Assembly (NCBI GenBank): GCA_947461435.1
Contig: CANHLE010000028.1
Span: 1 to 35,620, forward strand
From: Paracoccaceae bacterium
Lineage (GTDB): Bacteria; Pseudomonadota; Alphaproteobacteria; Rhodobacterales; Rhodobacteraceae
Length of the DNA stretch: 35,620 bases
Direction: 5' to 3'
A model generated the notes under the pieces. The model did no database searches. It was not told where the DNA came from and saw only the letters and a list, made by a program, of their open reading frames with translations. A program made the translations under genes and the position numbers. Each line of letters opens with the position of its first letter. Within the stretch, counting starts at the first letter, position 1. This document shows positions 1 through 8,959 of the stretch, in pieces.

Positions 1-2331
1 CGCAATGGCCACCAGTCCGGCCGCCGCCCCGGTCAGCGCCGCCCGCAAGGCGAATGACAGCAATATTCGCGCGCGCGAGGCGCCGATCACCTTCAGAACA
101 GCCGCCTCATATCGGCGCTGGCGCTCGCCGGCGGCGGCCGCGCCCACCAGAACCACAAACCCGGTGACCAAAGTCACCAGCGCGGCGATGGTCACCGCTT
201 GGGCAATGGCGGTCAGGGTTTCGGTGACCCGGCCGATCGCCGCCTTCATGCCGATGGCGGTTACATTGGGAAAGGCCTTGCTGGTTTGCCGCAAGATCCC
301 GGCTTCGGCTTCCTCTTGCGCATAGACCGTCGCGATAAAGCTGTGCGGCGCGCCTTGAACGGCGGCCGCATTCATCGACAGAATAAACCCCATGCCGCCA
401 CTGGAAAAATCCACCTCCCGAAACGAGGTGATCTGCCCTTCGATGTCGCGCCCCAGAATGTTCATCGTGATCTTGTCCCCCAGTTTCAGGCCCATCTCGG
501 CCGCTTCGGCGGCCGCAAATGAAATCTGCGGCAGTCCGGCATAGCCTTCGGGCCACCAGGTTCCGGCGGTGATCTTGGTTCCTGCTGGCATGGCATCGGC
601 ATAGGTCAGCCCCCGATCACCCGACACGACCCAATGATTGCCCGCCACCTCCCGCGCATCCTTGCCGTTGATCAGCGTGATCAGACCGCGCAACATCGGG
701 GCCGTATCCAGTTTGCTGACCGCCGGATCGTCCGTCATCATCTGCCGGAAGGCGTCAATCTGATCGGGTTGGATGTCCACAAAGAAAAAGCTGGGGGCAC
801 GGGCCGGAAGATCCCGGGCGATGGCCGCGCGCAGGTTCGCGTCTATCTGCCCCACCGCGGCCAGAACCGACAGGCCAAGGCCCAAGGCCAGAACCACCTG
901 CATCGTCTCCGACCGGGGCCCGCCGATGGCGGCCAGTGCCAAACGCAGGGCCACGCGTCCGCGCACCAGCGACGAGCGGCCCAACCGCCGCGCCAAGGCC
1001 ATCAGTCCGCGGGCCGCCAACGCCAGCGCCACAAGCGCGCCCAAAACCCCGCCCGCCACCGACAGGGCCAGCCACGCCATGCCCGACAGCGCCACCGCCC
1101 CCCCGATCAAGACCGCCGCCAGCGCCGCGATGATCGCAAGATACCAACCCGAAGGCCAACCGGTTCCCAGCCCCCCGCGGTACAGCGCAGCCGCGCGAAC
1201 CTCTGCCGCCTTGGCCAAGGGCCACAAGGCAAAAAGGAAGGCCGAGGTGACGCCGTAAAACAGCGCCTCAACCACGGGGCGGGGATAAAATCCCACATCG
1301 GCTGGAAAGGGCAATTGCGCCTCGATCCAAGGGCCCAGTGCCACCGGCAAGGCCGCACCCAACACCAAACCCAAGACAAGGGCCAAACTTGTCAGGACCG
1401 CGATCTGCAGCAGATAGACCCGAAAAATCAACGACGATTCCGCCCCCAAGGTGCGCAAGGTGGCGATGGTCGACACCTTGCCTTCCAGATAGGCGCGCAC
1501 CGCCGAGGCAACGCCCACCCCGCCAACGGCCAACCCTGCCAACCCGACCAGAACCAGAAAAGCGCCGATCCGTTCCACAAACCGCTCCGCCCCTGGCGCA
1601 GCGCGGCGCTTGTCGGTCCAGCCCAGCCCCTGCTCGCGGAATTTCGCTTCGGCTTCTGCCTCCAGCGCGGCCAGATCGGCCCCTTCGGGCAAGATCAGAC
1701 GGTAAGCGCTGTCAAACAAGGTGCCCGCCACCAAAAGCCCCGAATTTGCCAAACCCTCTTTCAGAACAATCACGCGCGGCGCCAAGGCAAAGCCGCCCGA
1801 TGTGCCGTCCGGCTCTCGGGTCAACAACCCGTTCAGGCGAAACTGCTGCACCCCCATGGTAAACCGCTCGCCCACGACAAGACCCAACTGGTCGGCCAGA
1901 ATCTTTTCCATCACCGCGCCGGGCAGGTCTTTGGGGGCCAAAGCCTCGGACAGGGAAATGCCGCTGTCGATCTGCACCTCACCCACCAAAGGATAGGCCC
2001 CATCCACGGCCTTGACCTGTGCCAGCACCCGGCTGTCGCCCACCACCGCCATCGACCGGAAATCCACGATTTCCGAAACCGCCAGCGCCTTGGATGCCAT
2101 CCAGGCCTTTTCCGGATCGCTGGCAAAACGATAGGTGAACTCCACCTGCGCATCGCCCCCCAAGATCACCGCGCCCTGATCTGTCAGGCCCCGCTCGATG
2201 GCCGATCGCACCATGCCCACGGCGGCAATCGCCGCAACCCCCAGGGAAAGGCAGGCCAGAAAGACGCCAAAGCCCTTCAACCCGCCGCGAAGTTCGCGCC
2301 GGGCAAACCCCCAAGCCAAAGACAAGGTCAT
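1..2331 (-). CDS. ABC transporter permease, FtsX/YbbP family (partial, C-terminus cut by window edge)
   Basis: The frame is open without a stop for 777 codons from an ATG at 2331 to the left edge, so the C-terminus is missing. The N-terminus (MTLSLAWGFARRELRGG) leads into a first membrane segment and a large extracytoplasmic domain. Hydrophobic clusters follow around residues 240-340 and 400-450, then a second soluble domain, and the FtsX-type C-terminal block (ERQRRYEAAVLKVIGASR) lies at the cut end. This duplicated FtsX layout matches YbbP, the permease partner of YbbA, which is about 800 residues in E. coli, so only a short tail is probably missing. The start overlaps the stop of the ATPase gene by ATGA, so the two are probably translationally coupled. 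The substrate is unknown; export of hydrophobic or envelope molecules is inferred from the family. Confidence 0.9.
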   Translation of the reverse strand, partial: MTLSLAWGFARRELRGGLKGFGVFLACLSLGVAAIAAVGMVRSAIERGLTDQGAVILGGDAQVEFTYRFASDPEKAWMASKALAVSEIVDFRSMAVVGDSRVLAQVKAVDGAYPLVGEVQIDSGISLSEALAPKDLPGAVMEKILADQLGLVVGERFTMGVQQFRLNGLLTREPDGTSGGFALAPRVIVLKEGLANSGLLVAGTLFDSAYRLILPEGADLAALEAEAEAKFREQGLGWTDKRRAAPGAERFVERIGAFLVLVGLAGLAVGGVGVASAVRAYLEGKVSTIATLRTLGAESSLIFRVYLLQIAVLTSLALVLGLVLGAALPVALGPWIEAQLPFPADVGFYPRPVVEALFYGVTSAFLFALWPLAKAAEVRAAALYRGGLGTGWPSGWYLAIIAALAAVLIGGAVALSGMAWLALSVAGGVLGALVALALAARGLMALARRLGRSSLVRGRVALRLALAAIGGPRSETMQVVLALGLGLSVLAAVGQIDANLRAAIARDLPARAPSFFFVDIQPDQIDAFRQMMTDDPAVSKLDTAPMLRGLITLINGKDAREVAGNHWVVSGDRGLTYADAMPAGTKITAGTWWPEGYAGLPQISFAAAEAAEMGLKLGDKITMNILGRDIEGQITSFREVDFSSGGMGFILSMNAAAVQGAPHSFIATVYAQEEAEAGILRQTSKAFPNVTAIGMKAAIGRVTETLTAIAQAVTIAALVTLVTGFVVLVGAAAAGERQRRYEAAVLKVIGASRARILLSFALRAALTGAAAGLVAIA

Positions 2332-3011
2332 GGTTGCCCCTCGTCCATGATGCGCCCATCGGCCAGCCGGATCACCCGGTCACAGCGCGCGGCAAGGTCG
2401 GGCGCATGGGTGACCATAACCAAGGTCGCCCCGTGCCGGTCGCGCAGGGCGAACAACAGATCCATGATCGCGGCCCCATTGGCACTGTCCAGATTGCCCG
2501 TCGGCTCATCCGCCAGCAAAAGCGCCGGGCGCGGCGCCGCCGCCCGTGCCAACGCCACCCGCTGCTGCTCGCCGCCTGACAACTGGGCCGGGTAATGGTC
2601 CGCCCGCGTCGCAAGACCCACCGCGTGCAATTCGTCGCGCGCCCGCTCAAACGCATCAGCGGCCCCTTGCAGTTCCAAGGGCACAGCCACGTTTTCCAAG
2701 GCGGTCATCGTGGGAATCAAATGAAAGCTTTGAAACACCACCCCCATGCGCCCGCGCCGAAACCGGGCCAATCCATCTTCGTTCAAGGCGGTCATATCGT
2801 GGCCCAAGGCGGAAACCCGCCCGCGCGTGGCGCGCTCCAGCCCCCCCATCAACATAAGTAACGAGGATTTGCCCGATCCAGAGGGGCCAACAAGCCCAAG
2901 GGTCTCGCCCTTGGCGACAGATAGGGTTATGCCCTTCAAAATATCCACCGGCCCGGCGTTCCCTTGCAAAGTCAGCCAAACATCAGTCAGGTCCAATACG
3001 GTATTCGTCAT
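2328..3011 (-). CDS. ABC transporter ATP-binding protein, YbbA/LolD type
   Basis: This 227-residue single-domain ATPase energises the adjacent FtsX-like permease. All nucleotide-binding motifs are visible: Walker A GPSGSGKSS near residue 42, Q-loop VVFQSFHLIPTMTALENV, signature LSGGEQQRVALARA, Walker B LLLADEPTGNLDS, and the switch His in MVTHAPDLA. The FQSFHLIPTMTALENV and DEPTGNLD wording is typical of the LolD/MacB/YbbA group. The start at 3011 gives the normal family length and overlaps the divergent tesA-like start. In E. coli ybbA-ybbP is also divergent from tesA, so this gene order is conserved. LolD itself is less likely because the partner here is the large YbbP-type permease rather than LolC/LolE. 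Confidence 0.93.
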   Translation of the reverse strand: MTNTVLDLTDVWLTLQGNAGPVDILKGITLSVAKGETLGLVGPSGSGKSSLLMLMGGLERATRGRVSALGHDMTALNEDGLARFRRGRMGVVFQSFHLIPTMTALENVAVPLELQGAADAFERARDELHAVGLATRADHYPAQLSGGEQQRVALARAAAPRPALLLADEPTGNLDSANGAAIMDLLFALRDRHGATLVMVTHAPDLAARCDRVIRLADGRIMDEGQP

Positions 3012-3708
3012 GATCCACCTAAAACGCCTCTTTGCCAGATATGCGCCGATCCGTGCCTTGCGCAATGCCGGGATCATCGGGATTTTCGCCTTTTGCACGG
3101 CAACGGCAGCCAATGCCGAACCTGTGATCGTCGCCGCCTTGGGCGACAGCCTGACCGCCGGGCTGGGACTTGCCCCTGAAGAGGGCCTTGTGCCCCAGCT
3201 TGAAAGCTGGTTGCAGGCCCAAGGCGAAGAGGTGACGCTGATCAACGCCGGTGTGTCAGGCGACACCACGGCCGGGGGTCTGTCTCGGCTGGATTGGACC
3301 TTGACCCCCGATGTTCAGGCGCTGATCGTCACCTTGGGCGGAAATGACATGCTGCGCGGCCTGCCGCCGGCCGAAGCGCGCGCAAACCTTGATGCGATCG
3401 TCAAAGGTGCCACCGACCGCGGTCTGCCCGTACTTTTGGTCGCCATGGCGGCCCCGAACAACTACGGCCCCGACTACAAGGCCGAATTTGATGCCATCTA
3501 TCCCACCTTGTCGGCCCAATATGGCACACTGCTTTTTGCAGATTTCTTCGCGCCTCTGGCGGCCGAAACGCAAGATCCTGCCAAATTGCAAAGCCTGATG
3601 CAGGCGGACGGCATCCACCCCAGTGCCCAAGGCGTCGGCCTGATTGTGGCCGGACTGGGCCCCAAGGTGCGCGAACTGATCGCAGCCGCCCGCGCCAACG
3701 GCGGCTGA
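3010..3708 (+). CDS. tesA: TesA-like GDSL arylesterase / lysophospholipase, periplasmic
   Basis: This is a 232-residue SGNH hydrolase that hydrolyses esters or thioesters of fatty acids in the periplasm. A signal peptide covers about residues 1-36: a basic start, then GIIGIFAFC, and a likely cut after ANA. SGNH blocks follow in order: block I AALGDSLTAG with nucleophile Ser47, block II Gly in NAGVSGDTTAGG, block III LGGNDMLRG, and block V DGIHPSAQG with the catalytic Asp and His. The length fits TesA. The ATG at 3010 is the only start that gives a complete signal peptide, although the frame stays open further upstream. It faces the ABC pair as in E. coli ybbA/tesA, which suggests a shared envelope or lipid role, but this is inference. 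Confidence 0.92.
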   Translation: MIHLKRLFARYAPIRALRNAGIIGIFAFCTATAANAEPVIVAALGDSLTAGLGLAPEEGLVPQLESWLQAQGEEVTLINAGVSGDTTAGGLSRLDWTLTPDVQALIVTLGGNDMLRGLPPAEARANLDAIVKGATDRGLPVLLVAMAAPNNYGPDYKAEFDAIYPTLSAQYGTLLFADFFAPLAAETQDPAKLQSLMQADGIHPSAQGVGLIVAGLGPKVRELIAAARANGG

Positions 3709-3821
3709 GGGCGCTTGGCGGCGTAAAATATGGGCACGCGGCGCCGAATAGATCACGCCATGCCTTGCACCTTTTCGCGGACAGCGCGATCAATGCGCGC
3801 ATCGCTTTGGAGCCGCCCGCC

Positions 3822-5258
3822 ATGTCCCCAGTTTCTCCGTCCCTGATCGCAGACCTGATCGCTGCTTTGGGGGCGGCGCATGTCCTAACCGGGCCTGACA
3901 CGGCGCGCTACCGCGACGAGCCGACGACGCATTACCCCTCAAACCCCGGTGTTGTCGTGCGCCCCGGATCAACGGACGAGGTTGCCGAGGTTCTGCGCAT
4001 CGCCGCCCGCCACAAGGCGGCGGTGATCCCCAGCGCCGGGCGTTCCGGAATAACCGGGGCCATCCAGACCAATGGCGGCCTGCTGCTGTCCGTCGAACGG
4101 ATGAACCGCATCCGCGAAATTCGCCCCGATGCCAAGATCGCCATCGTCGAGGCGGGCGTGGTTCTGGCCAGCCTGCATGACGCGGCCGAAGCGCAGGGTC
4201 TGTACTTTCCGCTATGGTTCGGCGCGCGTGGTTCGGCCATGATTGGCGGGGTTCTGTCCACCAATGCCGGCGGATCCAACGTTCTGCGCTATGGGTCCAC
4301 CCGCGCGCTGTGCCTTGGGCTTGAGGTGGTTCTGGCCGATGGCCGCGTGCTGAACCTGATGAGCGAGCTGCACAAAGACAATTCCGGCTATGATCTGAAG
4401 CAAATGTTCATCGGGGCCGAAGGCACCTTGGGCGTGATCACCGCCGCCGTGATGAAACTGGTTCCCAAACCCCGCGCCTATGCCACGGCAATGCTGGCGG
4501 TCCGTTCCCTGCCCGATGCCTTGGTTTTGCTCAACCGGCTGCAAACCGCGACGGGCGGCATGATCGAAGCGTTTGAATACATGCCCGACACCTATATGCA
4601 CCGCCTTGCACAGGTGCGCCCCGATATTCGCCAACCCTTCGCGCCGATCCACCCCGTCAACATCCTTGTCGAATTGGGCGCAACCCGGCCTGATGATGCC
4701 ACCGCTTCCGCGGATGGCAGCCTGCCCGTCACTGCCCTGTTGGAATCGACCCTTGCCCAGATGATGGATGAGGGCATGGTTCTGGATGCCGAAATCGCCC
4801 AATCCGATGCGCAGCGTCTGGCCCTGTGGAAACGGCGCGAACTGGCCTCTGACATCATGCAGGCCGTTCAACCCTCCATCGACACCGATATCTGCCTTCC
4901 GCTTGACAAGATTCCCGCGTTTCTGGACCGCATCCATACCCGACTGACCGACCTCGACAGCGGGGCCCGCACGGTCACCGTCTCGCATTTGGGCGATGGG
5001 AACTTGCATTTTTCTGTCTTTCCATCTCATCACGATGACGCCTTCCACGATACGGTGGTCGGCGCGGTCGAAGACGAGGTGGCCTATTTTCACGGCTCCT
5101 TCAGCGCCGAACATGGCGTGGGGTTGATGAAACTGAACTCGATGGCGCGGCGCAAATCCCCGGTGGCGCTGGATGTGATGCGGGCCATCAAGGCCGCACT
5201 GGATCCTGACAATCGCATGAACCCCGGCAAGGTGATCCCGAAGGTGGCGCAGACGTGA
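3822..5258 (+). CDS. FAD-binding oxidoreductase, GlcD / D-2-hydroxyacid dehydrogenase family
   Basis: The 478-residue protein belongs to the VAO/PCMH flavoprotein family (D-lactate, D-2-hydroxyglutarate and glycolate dehydrogenases), which oxidise 2-hydroxyacids to 2-oxoacids. The N-terminal FAD domain contains the motifs PGVVVRPGSTDEVAEVL and PSAGRSGITGA, then GSAMIGGVLSTNAGGSNVLRYG. The C-terminal FAD-oxidase domain has the metal/substrate motifs SHLGDGNLHFSVFP and the terminal EHGVGLMK with DPDNRMNPGK. The start at 3822 is preceded by GGAG; an upstream in-frame ATG at 3765 adds 19 residues of unlikely sequence. The stop overlaps the next gene by GTGA, so it leads a transporter module. The exact substrate cannot be read; D-lactate and D-2-hydroxyglutarate are both possible. 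Confidence 0.9.
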   Translation: MSPVSPSLIADLIAALGAAHVLTGPDTARYRDEPTTHYPSNPGVVVRPGSTDEVAEVLRIAARHKAAVIPSAGRSGITGAIQTNGGLLLSVERMNRIREIRPDAKIAIVEAGVVLASLHDAAEAQGLYFPLWFGARGSAMIGGVLSTNAGGSNVLRYGSTRALCLGLEVVLADGRVLNLMSELHKDNSGYDLKQMFIGAEGTLGVITAAVMKLVPKPRAYATAMLAVRSLPDALVLLNRLQTATGGMIEAFEYMPDTYMHRLAQVRPDIRQPFAPIHPVNILVELGATRPDDATASADGSLPVTALLESTLAQMMDEGMVLDAEIAQSDAQRLALWKRRELASDIMQAVQPSIDTDICLPLDKIPAFLDRIHTRLTDLDSGARTVTVSHLGDGNLHFSVFPSHHDDAFHDTVVGAVEDEVAYFHGSFSAEHGVGLMKLNSMARRKSPVALDVMRAIKAALDPDNRMNPGKVIPKVAQT

Positions 5259-6469
5259 ATGTAATTGCCCTGGTCGCGCGCACGCCGATCTTCCGAACGC
5301 TGTTCTTGACGCTGGTCTGCCTTGGGGCCTTCAACGCCTCCATCTATCCCTATCAGTCGCTGATCGCGATCAAACACATCGGCCTGACCCCCGGCGATTT
5401 TGCCCTGATCTTGATGGTGGCCTCTTTTGTGAATGTGGCGGCAGCGGTATTGCTGGGGATTTTGGCCGATCAAAAGGCCAACCGCCGTCAAACCGCGCTC
5501 GTCTGCGCCTGCGCGGGCGTGCTTGCTGCCGTTTTGATGATTGTCGTGCCCGGGCCGGTAGCGCTCGTTCTGACCAGCGCCATTCTTTTGCCTTTGGCGC
5601 AGCCCTTGTATGGCCAGATTTTCGCGCTCACCCGTCTGGCCAGTCAGGGCCACGAGGCGCAGGCCGACGGGCTGCAATCGGTCATCCGCTCGGCCCTGTC
5701 GGCCGCCTTTCTGGTGATGCTGCTGTTTTGGACCTTCGCCTTCCGCGAAGGCGTGTCCGAAATGCACATCTATCTGTCTGCCGCTGCCGCCAGCCTTGGG
5801 GCCGTCTCCTTGATCATCTGGGCTTGGCCGCGCGATGGGGCCACCTTGTGGGAAGACCGCCCGTCCGGGCTGAACCTACCCGAGGCGCTGCGTCAGATCG
5901 GGCGGCCCCATATCGCGCTGCGTTTCTTTTGCATGGGCGCCATCAACGCTTCGGGCGGGCTTTACATGGCCACGATCAGCCTTGTGTTCGATGCCTCGGC
6001 CCTGCGCGATGCCTCGGATGTCGCGCTTTACGTGGGCATGGTCGCGGGCTGGGAAATTCCGTTCATGCTGCTGCTGCCGCGCATCATCACCCGGTTTCGC
6101 CGCGCCGACATGATCGCCTTTGGCGCAGCCACCTATGTTATTCATCTGATGGCTCTGCATTTTGTCGCCGACACGCCCTTTTTGTGGGTCATGCCCTTTT
6201 TTGCCGGGCTGGGCGGGACGGCCCTGATCACCCTGCCCATCACCTATTACCAATCCCTGATGGAAGGCACGCCCGGCGCCGCATCCAGCCTGATGGCCGT
6301 GCAAAAGCTGGTTTCGGATGGCTTGGTCGCGGCCTGCTTTGCGCTTGGCATGGCCTTTTGGGGGCTGACAGCGGTGGCCGTGATGGGAACGGTCTTGTCG
6401 CTTGTCGGATCGGCCCTGCTGGTCTTGGCTGACCGCGGCCGCTGGCTGATGCCAAAGGGCGCCGCATGA
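5255..6469 (+). CDS. MFS transporter, first of a tandem paralogous pair
   Basis: The 404-residue hydrophobic protein has the roughly 12-helix pattern of the major facilitator superfamily. The loop between helices 2 and 3 reads GILADQKANRRQ, a variant of MFS motif A. A further motif, GQIFALTRLAS, is followed by a WEDRPSGLNLPEAL linker before the second half. These features repeat almost exactly in the next gene, so the two are paralogues. It resembles sugar-efflux (SetA-like) MFS proteins, but the substrate is not readable. The GTG start at 5255 overlaps the TGA of the dehydrogenase gene (GTGA), and the stop overlaps the next ATG (ATGA), which implies coupled translation and matched amounts of the proteins. 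Confidence 0.88.
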   Translation: MNVIALVARTPIFRTLFLTLVCLGAFNASIYPYQSLIAIKHIGLTPGDFALILMVASFVNVAAAVLLGILADQKANRRQTALVCACAGVLAAVLMIVVPGPVALVLTSAILLPLAQPLYGQIFALTRLASQGHEAQADGLQSVIRSALSAAFLVMLLFWTFAFREGVSEMHIYLSAAAASLGAVSLIIWAWPRDGATLWEDRPSGLNLPEALRQIGRPHIALRFFCMGAINASGGLYMATISLVFDASALRDASDVALYVGMVAGWEIPFMLLLPRIITRFRRADMIAFGAATYVIHLMALHFVADTPFLWVMPFFAGLGGTALITLPITYYQSLMEGTPGAASSLMAVQKLVSDGLVAACFALGMAFWGLTAVAVMGTVLSLVGSALLVLADRGRWLMPKGAA

Positions 6470-7677
6470 ACGCCGTCATCCTGCTTTGGCGCGATCCCAT
6501 TTTGCGGCTGGCCGCCGGCCTGATGATCATGAACGGCACCCTTTGGGCCAGTTTCGGGCCCTTCGTGGCGCTTTTGGCGGTTGAAACCTTCAAACTGGGC
6601 GATCGGGGCTATGCGGCGGTGATGGTTGTGGCCACGCTTTTGGGTGTTCTCGCCTCGCTTGCCATCGGAATCCGCGCCGACCAAAAGGCCAGCCGCCGCC
6701 GCATTGCCATTGCCACCTGCGCAGCGGCTGTGGGCGGTCTGCTGCTGATGACGGTCTTGCCAAGCACCCTCAGCTTTATCGTCTTTCATGCCCTGATCAT
6801 GCCGGTTTCCTCAACGATCTTCGGTCAGATCTTCACCTTGACCCGGCTTGCCGCCGCCCAATATGCCGAACAAGACCGCCAAGCGGTCGTGGCCGCCATC
6901 CGCGCAGCCGTGTCGCTGCCCTTCGTGATCGTTTTGCCGCTGTTGTCGTTGGCGATGAACCGGGGCGTGCCGCTGACCGCCATCTACCCGATGGCCTTGG
7001 TGTTTTCCGTCATCATGGCGGCGATGGTCTATCGGTCTTGGCCCGCCGATTCCCAGGCCCGCTGGGAAGACAAACCCTCGGGCCTGTCCCTGCGCGCGGC
7101 GCTCAAGGAACTGACGGACCCCGGCCTTGCCCTGCGGATCGCGGCCTTGGGGGCGGTCGCCTCGATGCCGGCCCTTTACGTGATGACGCTGGCCCTGATC
7201 CTGACACAGATCGGCGGGCGACCCGACGCAGACCCCGGCCTGTTCTTCGGCCTCGTCGCCGGAGGAGAGGTTCCCTCCATGCTGCTGATGGCCTTTGCCG
7301 GGCGCTTCGTGGCGCGGTTGCCGTTGATCCTGATCGGATCCGCCCTCAGCGCGGTGTTTCTGCTGGCCCTGCCGCTTTTGGCCGCCAGTCCCGCCGTCTG
7401 GATCTTGATCCTGCCCCTTGCACTGGCGCATGGCGTGCTGCTGCCCGTTCCCATCACTTATCTGCAAGACCTTCTGTCCAACCGTCCGGGCACGGGCGCG
7501 GCCCTGATGGCGCTGCAAGGACTGATCGCAAACATTCTGGCCGCCGCCGCCTTTACCGCCGGAACATGGATCTCGGGCTATTCCTTGGTGATGGTCTTTG
7601 GCGCCATCATCGGCGTTGCGGGCGCGGTTCTTTTGTGGGCACTGGACCACAAGGCAGACCACCGGGCCGGCCGATAG
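6466..7677 (+). CDS. MFS transporter, second of a tandem paralogous pair
   Basis: The 403-residue protein is nearly the same length as its upstream neighbour and carries the same landmarks in the same order: IRADQKASRRR after helix 2, GQIFTLTRLAA in the middle of the first half, and WEDKPSGLSLRAAL at the domain linker. The second half ends with LPVPITYLQDLL, matching LPITYYQSLM in the partner. The ATGA overlap with the first copy shows a local duplication kept in one transcript. Two full-length copies rather than one suggest either diverged substrates or a working pair; the sequence cannot decide. A 64-nt gap follows before the aminotransferase. Confidence 0.88.
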   Translation: MNAVILLWRDPILRLAAGLMIMNGTLWASFGPFVALLAVETFKLGDRGYAAVMVVATLLGVLASLAIGIRADQKASRRRIAIATCAAAVGGLLLMTVLPSTLSFIVFHALIMPVSSTIFGQIFTLTRLAAAQYAEQDRQAVVAAIRAAVSLPFVIVLPLLSLAMNRGVPLTAIYPMALVFSVIMAAMVYRSWPADSQARWEDKPSGLSLRAALKELTDPGLALRIAALGAVASMPALYVMTLALILTQIGGRPDADPGLFFGLVAGGEVPSMLLMAFAGRFVARLPLILIGSALSAVFLLALPLLAASPAVWILILPLALAHGVLLPVPITYLQDLLSNRPGTGAALMALQGLIANILAAAAFTAGTWISGYSLVMVFGAIIGVAGAVLLWALDHKADHRAGR

Positions 7678-7741
7678 GTCACCCATGTTGACTTACCCCC
7701 AAAAGCCAACCAAATTTCCGACCAAATCGCAGGAGAAGACC

Positions 7742-8959
7742 ATGCAATGGGCAAACGTACTGGCCACGCGGACATCGCGGATGAAGGCCTCGGAAATCCG
7801 GGAATTGCTAAAGCTTTTGGATCAGCCCGACATCATTTCCTTTGCGGGCGGAATCCCTGATCCCGCGCTCTTTCCCAAAGAGGCGTTCCGCGATGCCTAT
7901 GCCGATGCCTTGACAGATGCCACCGCCACCGCCGCCCTTCAGTATTCGGTGTCCGAAGGCTACAAGCCGCTGCGCGAATGGATCGCGGCCGAAATGGCGA
8001 AAATCGGCGTTCCCTGCGGCATCGATAACATCCTGATCACCTCAGGCTCGCAGCAGGCGCTGGATTATCTGGGCAAGCTGATGATCTCGCCGCAAGACAC
8101 GATCTTGCTGGGATGGCCAACCTATCTGGGCGCCTTGGGGGCCTTCAACGCTTATGAGCCGACCTATGACCGGTTGGATCCCGGATCGAACCGCGCCCCG
8201 GCCGATTTTGCGGCCACCGCAGATGCGGCGGGCGGGCGGGTGAAATTCGCCTATCTGTCCGTCGATTTCGCCAATCCGACAGGTGAAACCTTGGGCCGCG
8301 AGGCGCGCGAGGCGGTGATAGATCTCGCCGATGCGATGGATATCGCCGTTGTCGAAGACGCGGCGTACCAAACGCTGCGCTATGACGGCGATGCGATCCC
8401 ACCGATTCTGGCGCTTGAAATTGCCCACAAAGGCACGATCGAGGCGTGCCGGACGCTGTATTGCGGATCCTTTTCCAAATCGCTTGCACCGGGCCTGCGC
8501 GTGGGCTGGGTCTGCGGCGCTTCCGAAGTGATCAGCCGTCTGGTGTTGATGAAACAAGCCGCCGATCTTCATTCGGCCACGATCAACCAGATCGTCACCC
8601 ATCACGTCGCCTCGCGCGGGTTTGACGCCCATGTTGCCACCCTGCGCGGCACCTATCAGGCGCGGCGCGACCATCTGCTCAAGGCACTCGCGCGCGAAAT
8701 GCCCGCAGGCGTCACTTGGACACAGCCCGAAGGCGGCATGTTCGTCTGGCTGACCCTGCCCGCCCATCTGGACGGGGCGGATCTTTTGGCAAAATCGATC
8801 AAGACCGAACGGGTGGCCTTTGTTCCGGGACGCGCCTTCTTTGCCGATGGATCCAACGGCAACACGCTGCGGCTGTCGTTTTCCTGCGCCAGCGAGCCTG
8901 CGATTGACGAAGGGATGAAACGACTGGGACGGCTCATCGCCGCCGAGATCGCCGCGTGA
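7742..8959 (+). CDS. PLP-dependent aminotransferase, class I/II (2-aminoadipate/LysN-like)
   Basis: The 405-residue fold-type I aminotransferase transfers an amino group between an amino acid and a 2-oxoacid. Landmarks are ISFAGGIPDPALFP near the start, LITSGSQQALDYLGK for cofactor phosphate binding, YLSVDFANPTGETLG, VVEDAAYQTLRYDG with the Asp that contacts the pyridine nitrogen, and GSFSKSLAPGLRVGW with the PLP lysine. FAGGIPDP and NPTGETL are typical of the LysN/AadAT and MocR-catalytic group, but there is no N-terminal GntR domain here. The ATG at 7742 has AGGAG at 7731-7735; an in-frame ATG at 7684 lacks this. It follows the MFS pair and overlaps the DMT gene by GTGA, so it probably interconverts the compounds that the module oxidises or transports. 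Confidence 0.9.
   Translation: MQWANVLATRTSRMKASEIRELLKLLDQPDIISFAGGIPDPALFPKEAFRDAYADALTDATATAALQYSVSEGYKPLREWIAAEMAKIGVPCGIDNILITSGSQQALDYLGKLMISPQDTILLGWPTYLGALGAFNAYEPTYDRLDPGSNRAPADFAATADAAGGRVKFAYLSVDFANPTGETLGREAREAVIDLADAMDIAVVEDAAYQTLRYDGDAIPPILALEIAHKGTIEACRTLYCGSFSKSLAPGLRVGWVCGASEVISRLVLMKQAADLHSATINQIVTHHVASRGFDAHVATLRGTYQARRDHLLKALAREMPAGVTWTQPEGGMFVWLTLPAHLDGADLLAKSIKTERVAFVPGRAFFADGSNGNTLRLSFSCASEPAIDEGMKRLGRLIAAEIAA

Noticed and set aside
634-2595. A 653-codon plus-strand open frame rich in Arg, Gln, Pro and His
   Set aside because: It is antisense, in register with the ABC permease and ATPase genes, and has the composition of a shadow frame. The minus strand encodes clear FtsX-family sequence across the same bases.
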